A stretch of 64,000 bases of DNA, from positions 1,426,001 to 1,490,000 of the forward strand of contig CM065888.1 in NCBI GenBank assembly GCA_033439255.1. The letters are read 5' to 3'. Below the pieces are notes generated by a model. The model did not search any database, was not told where the DNA came from, and was given only the letters and a program-made list of their open reading frames with translations. Below, piece after piece: positions 12,201 to 22,700 of this stretch. The stretch is from Hericium rajendrae. Its lineage: Eukaryota; Basidiomycota; Agaricomycetes; Russulales; Hericiaceae. The position numbers and the translations under genes are program-made. Numbering within the stretch: the first letter of the stretch is position 1; each line of letters starts with the position of its first letter.

Positions 12201-12924
12201 TGGAGCGTAAGAGTATCCCCGATCTTGTGTCGAGTTTTAACAGCGGGCGACTGTGAGTCTAAACTACTTAGCCCCAGCTCGATAGTCTTGTTGATCCATC
12301 ACAGGTATACCCAATGCGAGTTGATGTCGGTCCACTACAAGCAACCCATCCTCCTCATTGAGTTCGAAGAGCACAAGTCTTTCTCCCTGGAGGTAGGCGC
12401 CTCGTCTCTCGATTGATGGCGAGGATCTCACCACAGATCAGATCATACAAGACATGAAATCGTACGTCAAGCCTAACGGGAAATACCCCGCGAAGAAACC
12501 GACAGGACCCGGCGGACGCGACGAGCCCTCCGCTCCGCCCTCCATCCAACAAAAGCTCGTTCTTCTGACGCTCACCTTCCCACGCGTCCGCATCATCTGG
12601 TCCTCCTCTCCCTACGCGACCGCAGAGATCTTCAAGGACCTCAAAGCCAACGCGCACGAGCCAGATTACAAGACCGCGGTGGGCATCGGCGCAGAAGAGG
12701 ACCCCGAGGCAGGCGCGGGCGTCAATATGGCCGCGGAGGAGCTCCTGCGGTCCTTCCCCGGTGTCACGGCGAAGAACGTCAAGTACGTGATGAGCCGTGT
12801 GAACAGCGTCCGGGCTCTGTGCGAGCTCTCGCTGGGCGAGGTGCAGGACATCCTTGGGAACGAGCCGGGGAAGACGTGTTATGAGTTTTTGCACTGGGGT
12901 GAGGACCAAGTCACACGACGTTGA
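9279..12924 (+). CDS. XPF/RAD1: DNA repair endonuclease XPF/Rad1 catalytic subunit
   Basis: Structure-specific endonuclease subunit that pairs with ERCC1/Rad10 to cut 5' of bulky lesions in nucleotide-excision repair and in crosslink and recombination repair; nuclear. The N-terminus has the inactive SF2 helicase-like region ([41 protein letters not shown]). A long middle follows, with [28 protein letters not shown] and [15 protein letters not shown]. The ERCC4 nuclease core is intact: [37 protein letters not shown] then PDL, which holds the GDYxxxxxxxxERKxxxD active site, then [21 protein letters not shown] helix-hairpin-helix tandem closes the protein ([33 protein letters not shown]). About ten short introns are needed, for example at about 9552-9601, 10196-10209, 12242-12305 and 12393-12435. 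About 1000 residues, normal for the family. Start at [13 protein letters not shown] fits other XPF N-termini. Confidence 0.95.
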
Positions 12925-13603
12925 TTTGAACGGTATCCGGTGTGTTGCAAATCGGTCAGTGGAAATATACTCGAAGTCTTGTGGACAGCTCAGTTGAAAA
13001 TCTATATGGACAGGTCAGTGAAAATTCCGCTGATCACGGGAATGATCTGATCATCAGCGACATGAGCTGCAGGGTCACTCGTATTTGCCGATTACTTGTC
13101 GCAGTGGTAAGTGCGCACCTGTGGGTTTAGTGTCGCGGGGGCATGATCGACACTGACCAGGGTATGTATATCCCTGCGCTATATGTATAGGTTACGATCT
13201 GGAGCTGTGTTCTGCTTTCAAGCTAATTGAAGTCGTTGACGCCTTATGTCGCCCATCAAGGCTCGTTGATGCGATGTGCGGGCCCGAGGGGCGACTGAAG
13301 CTCGAAAATCTGGATGCATGGGGTTTTGATCGGGATCATAAATGAAGGCGGTGTTGTCTCGGCTGGTTCCCGCAGATAGCATAAGACCTCGAAGCAACAA
13401 GCATGACGGAATCGAGGGCTGTCCAGCCTCGTTTCACTCCGTTGCAACGCCCTTTCAGCTTATAGACGTGGTCGCGACCGGTCGCTGTCCACTAATTGCT
13501 TCCTTTCTCACTGTCTTCGTTCCTGCAGGCCTGCTGTAATTCACTCACTTGAACCAGCCTTTATAATCATTCCAGTCATTCCAGTATATTCATCCATTTC
13601 TAA
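12925..13603. other. Intergenic spacer
   Basis: No coding signal; short ORFs on both strands lack splice sites or composition bias. It holds the XPF terminator side and the promoter side of the next gene. Confidence 0.4.
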
Positions 13604-14899
13604 ATGATGTCAAGACCGGACTCCTCTGCCACGGAACCCTCGCCCTCAAGTCTGCTCAGCGAACGACAGCGGGCACGGCTTCTCAAATCGAGCCGCAAGC
13701 TCGCGAAAGTCTTGGGCACGACCCCCCTCGTCGAGCTCACCCCACCATCCCCTGGTCCCGGGCAAACGACGTTCAGCGACTCGAGGCGCACCCGGACAGG
13801 GAGCCACAGCATAGACGTCGTCCGACCCGAAAGCCATCACAGTTCAATAGGCCGGTCGTCTTCCTTCAAGCTAAGCCCAGCTCCTGCGGCCAGATCGACG
13901 AAGCACGCGGAATCCGCCCCGCCGACGGGCATGTATCCCACGCGCTCGTGGCCGCCGGAGGACATCGAGCTCACGCGGCCCGACGCTGCGAAGGTGCCCG
14001 TGTACCGCTACAAAGTCAGGCGGTCGCGTACCCCGAGCAGCTTCGACCTGTCCGCCTCCCCGCCAGGCGCCAGATCCGCAGCGTCAACAACGCTATTCTC
14101 CCCCCTACTATCCCCCTGCCCCTCCGAGCTGAGCATCGACACGCTGGCATCAGCCGTGTCCCCGGCAGAAAGTGCGCATCGAAAGAAGAAGAGAATAAGG
14201 GCGAGAGAGGAGGGCGCACGGGACATGGAGAACCGGCGGCGAAAGATGGACAAACTCGCGCGGCACCTCGGCGAGACGCCGCCCACCGATCTCGTCTTCC
14301 AGGCCAGTCAGCGCAGCCCCCGGCGCCACCGTCCGCATGCGCGCCGCAGCCGCTCGCTCTCGGTTCTCGTCCCGAGCGCCGCGTCCGCCGGCGCTAGCAC
14401 CGACTCGCTGCGCGCGGAGACGGCCACCGCCGCGCTCCAGCAGAATATCTCTGTGGCGATAAGGACGGAGTACGTCGTCGTCGAGTCGCCGCCGCCTATG
14501 GAGAGGAAAAACAACGTCGAGGGCGAGACGCCGGCTCCTCCGCCGAAGGACGAGCTCGCCGTGTTGCTGCCCGCGCGCGTCGGCACCGTCCCCGGCCCAC
14601 CGCGGCGCGCACACCTGCGCTCACGCAGCCACATCCCCGCCGCGCCCCGGATTGCGTCGGTGTTCAACCGGGACTCGCGCTTTGAAAAGGAGGGGCAACG
14701 GCGGAGCTTACGAGAGGAGGACGAAGATGATGATGACGACACCGACGAGCCGCGCATGGCGAATAAGTTGTTGAAGAGCGTGCCGCAGGTGCAGCATTTG
14801 GTGGTGGCGCATCGGAGCGAGCGACGGCAGGGCTGGAGCGGGGAGTGGAATGCGGAGAGCGTGCAGGATGTAATTGAGAAGCTGCGGAATCTGAAGTAA
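13604..14899 (+). CDS. Arg/Ser-rich disordered orphan protein, single exon
   Basis: A 431-residue intronless ORF with strong GC3 bias, so probably real, but no family is recognised. The N-terminal half is Ser/Pro/Arg-rich. Two segments repeat a theme: SRKLAKVLGTTPLVELTPP near residue 25 and MDKLARHLGETPPTDLVFQ near residue 210. Both have the form (K)LA(K/R)xLG(T/E)TPPxxLVx and suggest an internal duplication of a short helical motif. A basic helix precedes the second copy (AHRKKKRIRAREEGARDMEN). An acidic run (EEDEDDDDDTDEP) is followed by a conserved-looking C-terminal end (RQGWSGEWNAESVQDVIEKL). The duplicated motif is the only clue to a binding function. Start is the first ATG, with no upstream in-frame ATG. 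Confidence 0.7.
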   Translation: MMSRPDSSATEPSPSSLLSERQRARLLKSSRKLAKVLGTTPLVELTPPSPGPGQTTFSDSRRTRTGSHSIDVVRPESHHSSIGRSSSFKLSPAPAARSTKHAESAPPTGMYPTRSWPPEDIELTRPDAAKVPVYRYKVRRSRTPSSFDLSASPPGARSAASTTLFSPLLSPCPSELSIDTLASAVSPAESAHRKKKRIRAREEGARDMENRRRKMDKLARHLGETPPTDLVFQASQRSPRRHRPHARRSRSLSVLVPSAASAGASTDSLRAETATAALQQNISVAIRTEYVVVESPPPMERKNNVEGETPAPPPKDELAVLLPARVGTVPGPPRRAHLRSRSHIPAAPRIASVFNRDSRFEKEGQRRSLREEDEDDDDDTDEPRMANKLLKSVPQVQHLVVAHRSERRQGWSGEWNAESVQDVIEKLRNLK

Positions 14900-15179
14900 C
14901 GACAGAATGGATGGTGTGGATGCGGGCTGCATGAATTGCGCGCTCATGCATCGGTTACTCACCGCACATCGATGGATTCTGTTTCCATCATCTGTACGAT
15001 TTATTTATCATTGCCAGGCCCGGCTTACCAGTCGGGTTGTAATATTCAGCTGTGACAATCATACTGTAAGCACTAGATGCGTCCCGAGTGACAGCTGTCA
15101 GCATTCGTCCAAAATTCATGCGTAAAGCCCAAGATCTCTATGGTTATCCCATCTAGGTGTCTACGATCGCACGGCAATC
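14900..15179. other. Convergent intergenic region
   Basis: Short spacer between two convergent genes; nothing beyond presumed 3' ends is visible. Confidence 0.4.
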
Positions 15180-16224
15180 TCATGCCTTCGCCGGTTGGCT
15201 AAGGAGATCCTCGGCTGCAGCCTTGGGCTGCAGGGCAGGCGGCATTCCCATCGCCTTGTGGATCGTCGAGGTGCTCAGCATCTTGGCATATTTCGGCTGC
15301 ACGAAGAGAGCGCTGGATGGACAAACGTCGTGAGCCCGAGAAACTAACTAGAAAGTAATGGGGAACGTACGAAGCCTCGACGAGGTGCGTGCCGTTCAGA
15401 TCCTCTACGTCGCCCTCGACGCGTACTTTGCGACCCTTGACCTCGACAAGGCGGGTCTTGATCACGATGAACTGCGAACTTAATGAGTAAAGGCAACGTG
15501 GGCAGCGCGAAGCAGACATACCTGGTCCGCGCGGGTGGGAGCCTTGTAATTGATGCTCAGGTTCGCGGTAACACCGATCTTGTCCGGCAGATTCATGAGA
15601 GCCTGCACGAGTGCATCAGCCTTGCCAACAACGTCATACCGCACAAATACGCACCGTCCGCGCGAGTCCCTCATCGAGCAGCGTCGCGAGCAGCCCGCCA
15701 TGTATGATTCCATCATGCCCGCACAGCCCGCGCCCGACATGGACAAATATCCAGCCCTCGGACTCATCCCTCCGCGCGCGCACGAGCGCAGGCAGCGCCA
15801 AGCGCCCTGGACCACGCAGCGCGCCCGCGGTGAGGTTATTCGCGCGGCGCTCCTCGGGCAGCGTCATGTGCGGCCGCGTCTCGTACCACTCGTCGGGATT
15901 GGTGGCCTTGCGATGCTCGACGAGCAGCGGGAGCGAGTGCAGCTCCTCTTCGAGGGCGGCGACATACGCTTTGGAATCGGGGTGGTCAGGGTCGGGCGGG
16001 GGCGGCGCGATGCGCGGGGAGAATAATGTGAAGTGTGGATGGGGGTATAGGGCGCCGATGGTGTAGGCTGAGGCGACGACGGCCGTTCCGAGGCTTAGGT
16101 TCCGCACGAGACGGAAAGAGGATGAGCGTGATGGTGGTGGGGTGGTGGTTGTAAAGAAACGGGTGCTGCGTCTGCAACCCCGAGCAGAAGTCGTAAGAAG
16201 GCGTCGCAAAGTTTCTCCAGACAT
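15180..16224 (-). CDS. HGG-motif acyl-CoA thioesterase (4HBT superfamily), probably mitochondrial
   Basis: Hotdog-fold thioesterase predicted to hydrolyse acyl-CoA. The N-terminus is basic, Ser/Thr-rich and lacks acids (MSGETLRRLLTTSARGCRRS), followed by a hydrophobic segment (NLSLGTAVVASAYTIGALY), which suggests a mitochondrial presequence with a membrane anchor. The catalytic signature GHDGIIHGGLLATLLDEGLA is complete. Introns join LART to ALMNLPDKIGVTANLSINYK (about 15598-15661), then APTRADQ to FIVIKTRLVEVKGRKVRVEG, then GTHLVEAS to ALFVQPKYAKML. The stop is at 15180-15182 after LLSQPAKA. Upstream, 16245-16557 shows further well-formed splice signals that could add an N-terminal extension (see findings). 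The start used here is the ATG that directly opens the presequence-like segment. Closest named relatives are THEM4/THEM5-type and fungal HGG-motif thioesterases. Confidence 0.85.
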
Positions 16225-16557
16225 GGCCGATTTTGTTGCTAGGAGTGGAAGGTTAGTGGCATATCCGGTACTAGTCTTTAAACAACATACCGTGTTCTAG
16301 CTCTAGCAATGCTAAGACGTAAGATATGTGTACGGGTTCCTTGAATATACTGAGCATCCTCGCATGCCGTCTCATTTACTGACATGCTTACCTTTGCGCA
16401 GACGTCCTTCAGGTCGAGAACACGTGTGTAGATAACCTGGTATATAGCCACCTGGACGAAAATGCCTCACATTAGTTGCACATACGCGCTCTCTAGTCTC
16501 TACATCACTTACCTCGTTACTTGAGCGGGGGTCGGAGATGGTGGTGGGCAGAGACAA

Positions 16558-17069
16558 GCTCAGCTAGAGAATATTACGAATGCAGACGGGGACGGTGTAT
16601 AGCCGGCCCGGAGATGGTCTCCGAAGTCACCGGCGCTGAAATGATTCATTGATTATTCACAATCGATCAGTCGAACGGCAGCGCCCATCATTTTTTTGTC
16701 AGAACGTACGAAACAGGCTGACAAGAAGACGGACCTAGGCTCCTGTTAACACAGTTAATTTTACTGTGAAAGAAGATCACTTGTCGACTAAAAGGCATCC
16801 AACCGAAGCAGAACCAGTCGAAGCAAATTGTGAATGGATTACAAGAAGTACTTAATGTACAACATAGACATACTAGGCTAACGAGACAAATAAACAATTT
16901 GCATAGGGAATCATAAAACATGTGGTGCTTATACAAGAGCGAGCATAAACGAGGTACATAAGAAATTATATGGTTCAGATAATGCGAAGCAGTAAAGACT
17001 GAGAGGCAGGAGGAAACAAGGCTACTCAGGAAGACGGACATACCGAGCAGGGAGTCGCATCAACTGTGA
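16558..17069. other. Spacer between thioesterase and F-box gene
   Basis: No gene supported. The AT-rich part (16690-17040) has only shadow ORFs and is probably 3' flank of the F-box gene. Confidence 0.35.
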
Positions 17070-18731
17070 TCAAAGCTGATAGGTCCCCAGCTCAAGATTC
17101 TCGAGAATGTACGCCTCATCTTCGACAAGGTACTCATCGTCCGACTCTTCATCCTCGTCATCGGACTCCATCTCATCGGCCCAGTGCATCCAATCCACGG
17201 ACAATGAAGTAGCGTCCGCCCCCTGATATCCCTGCCCGATTGTTACCACGTCCGCGAATCGCTCCAACGCGACTCGCGCCTGCTGAGGTGATAGATCGGC
17301 AGGCCACTCGGCGTCGTATACTGTCACTGAAGCTAGGCGGCTCGTCAGACCAGGTGTAGTCTCTGCCACCAGGGCGCGCCACTGCAGCACGGGAACCACG
17401 ATGCAGGCTTCCATGCTGACGAAAGTGAGATCCTGGAGCAGAGGGCAGGTCAGAGTGGGGACGGTTTCGGGATTGTGGTCGAGGAAGGGAGTCTGCGGCA
17501 CGAGCGCCAGCGCTGCGATAAAGCTGTGCGAAGCGTCCTTGACGACAAGAGATTGCAGAAGGGGGAAGGAGAGAAGGAAGTGGAGGGGTAAAAGCGAGAT
17601 CGGCTGGGTGTAGATACCGTCGAGGGTGAGTTGCTCGACAGATGGAATCGTGGTGTCGTGGAGACAAAGCGTCTCTAGCACCAGGCTAGCGTTATACGTG
17701 GAAGGGTCTTGCGCGCAGGGTAGAGCGAGACTCCGGCGGATATCGCGGAGGGTAAGCGCCTTCAAGGCGGGGTAGCGGAAGAGCGTGATCATGAGCACGG
17801 CCTCCGCCGGCTCGACATAGCCGAGGACGAGCTCTTTCAACCTCGGAAGAGGTACGCGAGTCTTAGATGGGATCGGCGGGGACCAGCCGCGACCTTCATG
17901 GTCCCTCATGATGGGAGCGGCCCCTTGGATCTCCAGATACTCCAAGGTATGGACGCAGGATCCGATAGCGGCGCGGAGCTGGTCTATGGAAGGACGGTCC
18001 TCGTGAGGGAGGTAGGAAATTGTGAGCCGCACGAGATTGGTTGACGTCCATCGCCGCCAGTCAACATAGGCACCCAACAGTGACATGGACTGGAGCTGGT
18101 TTCCCGGAACGGTCCCGGCCTCCTCCAATGACGGCACAGGGCGGACAAAACGGATAGGGAAAAACTCGTCCGACGTGGTGTAGAGACGGCTGGCCCGTTC
18201 GACCCGCAAACACTCTAGACGAGGCATGGGCTGAGTTTGCAGCAACTGCAAGGTGAAGTGAATGGGACAGGAGTTGTCAGCGAGGACGGTGAAGCTGCGG
18301 ATGCGCTTGAGGTGCTGCTGCAGGACGTAGAACATGCGTTTGACGGCGCGCGAGTCAACAGGGTGGGCTTCCTCGTTCTCGTACTTCCATCCAGGGACAC
18401 GCAAATCGAGATACACCGTGAGGGAGCAATCTTGGGACAGGCGAAGACGCTGACGATCGAGATGGAAGTTGGGAATGGGGCTGGAGTCCTTGAGGGTGAT
18501 CAAAGTCCACAGAGTGGGCGTCGCCCTAGAAAGGGCCCACCAAGCGCGGCAGACATGGGAGACGAGCAGTGGAAATGCCAGACTGTCGGTGAATTCACCG
18601 GTGCTCCATGTGCCCATCTCAAAAATATACTGCATGACATCTTGGGAAAGGCGTCCAAGAAACGTCTGTTCATATGGCAATGCCTGCATCGCAGATGAAA
18701 CAGAGACAGCACTGATGTTGTTGGAAGACAT
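17070..18731 (-). CDS. F-box protein with leucine-rich region and acidic tail
   Basis: Predicted substrate-recognition subunit of an SCF (Skp1-cullin-F-box) ubiquitin ligase, of the type hugely expanded in agaricomycetes. Single exon, 553 residues. The F-box lies near residues 20-70 (LGRLSQDVMQYIFEMGTW, FPLLVSHVCRAWWALSRATP, LWTLITL). Irregular leucine-rich repeats follow (PLPRLKELVLGYVEPAEAVL, FRYPALKALTLRDIRRSLAL, LSFPLLQSLVVKDASHSF). The C-terminus is strongly acidic (DEMESDDEDEESDDEYLVED). Start chosen at MSSNNISAVSVSSAMQALPY, which leaves a short leader before the F-box. Substrate unknown. Confidence 0.85.
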   Translation of the reverse strand: MSSNNISAVSVSSAMQALPYEQTFLGRLSQDVMQYIFEMGTWSTGEFTDSLAFPLLVSHVCRAWWALSRATPTLWTLITLKDSSPIPNFHLDRQRLRLSQDCSLTVYLDLRVPGWKYENEEAHPVDSRAVKRMFYVLQQHLKRIRSFTVLADNSCPIHFTLQLLQTQPMPRLECLRVERASRLYTTSDEFFPIRFVRPVPSLEEAGTVPGNQLQSMSLLGAYVDWRRWTSTNLVRLTISYLPHEDRPSIDQLRAAIGSCVHTLEYLEIQGAAPIMRDHEGRGWSPPIPSKTRVPLPRLKELVLGYVEPAEAVLMITLFRYPALKALTLRDIRRSLALPCAQDPSTYNASLVLETLCLHDTTIPSVEQLTLDGIYTQPISLLPLHFLLSFPLLQSLVVKDASHSFIAALALVPQTPFLDHNPETVPTLTCPLLQDLTFVSMEACIVVPVLQWRALVAETTPGLTSRLASVTVYDAEWPADLSPQQARVALERFADVVTIGQGYQGADATSLSVDWMHWADEMESDDEDEESDDEYLVEDEAYILENLELGTYQL

Positions 18732-19770
18732 TTCTGAGGGTATGTTAGCATTTGACTATGCCACGAAATATAAGATTAAACTTACCTCAGAAATGCAAAG
18801 TATCGTATGGACGATTAGAGACGGATGCAGGGGGAGAAGTAAAATTTAATAGAGATAGAAGATGGAACTCGCTCGCCTTTAAACACATCACCAAAAGAGA
18901 ATCGGGTAAAGACATTCACAGCGGTTGCAAGGTCGGCAACGATACGGTAGGCAACGCGCAAAATGTGCCGACTATTGTAGAAAGTCCACCGCCGGTGAGC
19001 GCAAATGCCACTCACCATCCGTTCTGCCTGTAGCCTTGGCAAAGCAAGGTAAGGTTGCATAGCGGTGGCGAGGCAAAAGAACAATGCGATGACGATGCGA
19101 GCGACGCGTCGGCCATTGTAGAGTCCATGGACAATACACGTAAATGCCACTCCCGCCCGCTTTATCGGTGGTCTTGAAGACTCACGGCACATTGAGTAGT
19201 GAGGCACCTGCGAGACCAAAGATCAATCCCGACAGACAATACCCGAGGCTAGCAATAGGGAAACGCTAAACAATATATCCAGCGACGCCGCGCACATGTC
19301 AACATTTCTCTTTTCATAAAATACTGACAGAGCAGTCCTTTGAAGTCCGATGGAGCGTGCCTTAAGCTATGCAGCCACCAAAACATTGGGAAGGTGTACT
19401 AGCAGGTACTAGCCATGAGACGCCGATCAACCTAGCATAAATTCGAACTTACGTTGGACTGACACCATTGTTGCCGCTCTTAAAGATACCTATTGTAGAA
19501 GATAATACTAGTTGAATTATTCTGAAACTGCGAGATACGTTGCGAAGTTATTGTAATACTGAGCACAAAGGTTGGTTGAACGTTCGGATTCGTCGCTAAG
19601 GTGGAAGTTCCTGGTCCCGTAAGGGAACAGGTCTTGTTTCTGAGGTTTCTACCATAAAAGGAAGCGTCAAGTGGGAAAAAATTACGTAACATGCGCCGGA
19701 AACTCCCGAACGCGGACATTGAGCGCACTGTGCGCTCATAGTTGAAGGTGAAAGCCTCTTCCTTCTCGAA
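18732..19770. other. Spacer with a degenerate tandem repeat, left flank of the Helitron
   Basis: About 18915-19030 and 19050-19170 are related copies (shared GGCCATTGTAGAGTCCA/GACTATTGTAGAAAGTCCA, then AAATGCCACTC). No gene is supported. The left end of the Helitron should lie here, but no convincing A|TC terminus could be fixed. Confidence 0.4.
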
Positions 19771-22700
19771 ATGTCGTCTCTGAAGAGAAAGTCGGGTATC
19801 CTTCCCTGCTCTTCAGCGAAGAGGTTGAATACAACGTCTACTCCACCAGAACTGGACATAGAACACGAAAACCGAATACTTGAGCCAGGGGCCAATGCCC
19901 GCAGTCGGACTCCTTTCCTTGCTTCGGAGTCAGCGATGACTGGAGCGATTGATAGTATGTCGGAAATTTTGTTACACATGGGGTGACATTTAATTTTTCG
20001 CCATGACAGCTATGCCATCTTCGTCTGGGAGATGGAACGCGACGGTAGAAGATGATGTCGATGACGAAACCGTCGTTGATGTTTCTACGTCTAATCCCCC
20101 CTTTACTGGAAGAGGCACAAAGGCTGCCAATGCGCAGGCCATAGCCTCGAATTCATCTGGCTTTATCTTGCCTGAAGAGCATTCGTACAGTCCGGCGGGG
20201 GAACGAGGTTTTAGTGCAGCAGTCGGCGGCATGTCCGACGATGGCAATGCTTCGAGACGTTCAGACGCAGGTCCGTGATAATCATAATGGATTTTTCTGT
20301 TGGCTAAATATTTTCTCTTATACTACTTTTTTCCCCTTCAATTGTTGCCCGTTCTCTCGTTCTTCGTTGGCTGGATGTGTCGTAATTCGGTGTTTATGAT
20401 GGTCCTCGGTCGCTCGGTCTTACGTTCATTGGTCATTCGTTCTTATGGTCCCCGTTGCGTACCGATCCTGGTCTTGATTGTTCCATTGCGCGCTTTAGAG
20501 CATGTGTCAAATAACTATTACACTCTTTTTCGAGATGAACTTGCGTCTCATGGAGCTGGAGTTGCAAAAGTTTTGCAGTCCCACTTGCATCAATGGTATC
20601 GTTTTATCGAGCCACTTAATTCGGCAGAAGAGCGATCGGATGGAGGTATTTATGTCCGGTCACCTTCTATTGAATTGTTATTATCATCTCTCAATAAAGT
20701 CAGCGCAGTGCAAATGCTTTCCATTGCGAAAGCTCACAATGTGTCTGTTCGGCGGGGAGCCAAAAAAAAGGAAGTATACGAGCTGCTGTGTCAAGATCAT
20801 GATTGTAGTCCACAATGTGCAGAGATATTGTACTTGTTTGCACCTAGAATACACGAGTCTAGGGGGCCTCAATCTTATCCACAGCGACGCGTCACAAATA
20901 CTTCAGTCTTTCGACACTATGAACCTCGTACTAGGCTATTTGCAGAGGACACGTCAGCATCTGCGCCGACTTTGCATTCGACGGAAATCCCAACGGTCGG
21001 ACAAGATACCTTTCCTATGATGTGCGGCAGTGGTCGAAAGCATGAAATCATTCGAGAATGGCAGAATCATTTTGCTGACGAAAAGTGGGAGATTAAGCCT
21101 TGTTCAGTCTGTGGGCAAGGAAAGCCAGCACAAGACATTGTAGTGAAAGACGCGTCAGAGCTTCCATTGCGTTTGTTAAGAAATGATCATATTCCTTGCG
21201 ACTTTTGGCCGAAAGATTATGATTTTCATTTGTATCAACGCGCTTTTCTATATCAACCTGGGATCGGAAGTCCTTATCATTTGGGAAAGATGGCAGTGTG
21301 TACATCCTGTATAACAGCACTGAATCGTCAAGAGCAGCCACCGGACTCGATAGCTAACCATCAATATTACGCCCACGGAGCATTAACCGAAGAAGTGCGA
21401 AACGCCTTTCGAACGGCTAGTGTACATGAGTTACAATTGGTTTCGGCTTGTCGAGCAACTAAGGTATCTTATGTTTATAAGCGCGGCGCGGGGTCAGCTC
21501 TTGCACCACAAAGATACTGTCGAGGAAACGTGGCCATCATCCCTCAAGATGTCGCAGCCGTACATCGGGTTTTGCCTCCATCTCCAGAAGATTTGTGTAA
21601 ATGCATATCAGTGTTATTTGTAGGAGGCAGCAAAAAACCTACTAGAGAGGATCTGCAAAAGCTTGGGCCTGTTTTGGTTTCCAAGAAACGTGTCAGGATT
21701 ATGCTGGATTTTTTGATCGCTAACAATCCATTTTACAAAACTGAAGAAATTCAGTTCAGTCAGGAGAATCTTGATCAACTAGTCGATGTTGGACATATAG
21801 AAGAAGACGTAGGTATCAGTAACGCGGTTGAGATTTGTCATGTTGAGCGAGAAGATGCGACGGTCAATGCGACATCGTCAGGATATGTTGACCGTTTTTC
21901 GAACGCCTTGGAAATTCCTATGGACGAGACACTTATGGAAGTTGTGGGGTACGGCAGTGGTTCTGAAGGAGGAATAGCGCATGACTCCAATAAAATCGAG
22001 GCCTTGCGTTTGTCATTGACGAATGCTTACCTATTAGTGCGTGCGGGAGATCAATTGTTCCCCGATAGAGACCCCCGTCTGTTAAGTTTTGTTTTCCCAC
22101 ATTTAGATCCCTGTGGCTTGGGTGCATTTAACCATCCGTTGCGTCAAGGGAAACAAAGGATTACCTTTGAGCGTCAACTCAGGAATTTGACTATGAGACA
22201 CGAGAGGATTTTTGAGCGCGATCCGAACTTGGCTTATGTTGGCTGGAATATCATTCAAAAACACGATGCTTCGAGTCAGATGGTGTTTCGTGTGAAAGAT
22301 ACACAATATAGAGATGTTTGTACTCAACTTTTACAATCTACGGATTTGCTTGAAGAGATGAATGTTAAGTATAAGGAAAACCCTTCGTCTGAACCATCAA
22401 ACAGAGAAGAAAAGAAAATGCTTGCATTATTGAACAAAATGAAGGTTATGGCTAAAGACTTGCGCGGTTCTAATGGTCATAGGTTGCATCTTCGCAACGA
22501 AATACGTTCCATGCTCAAAACTCATGGATGTCCTGCTTTTTTCGTAACGTTAAATCCAGCGGACATTCATAATAAATTATTGCACATACTGGCTGGTGGG
22601 AACGCGACAAGCTTCGAAGGAATGGATGCCTTCGCAAGGGCAAAAGAGGTATCCGAGAATCCGAGGGCCGCAGCCCAGTTCTTCGACCATATGATACAAG

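Noticed and set aside
14150-14757. Minus-strand ORFs over the Arg/Ser-rich orphan
   Set aside because: GC-driven shadows of the longer plus-strand ORF.
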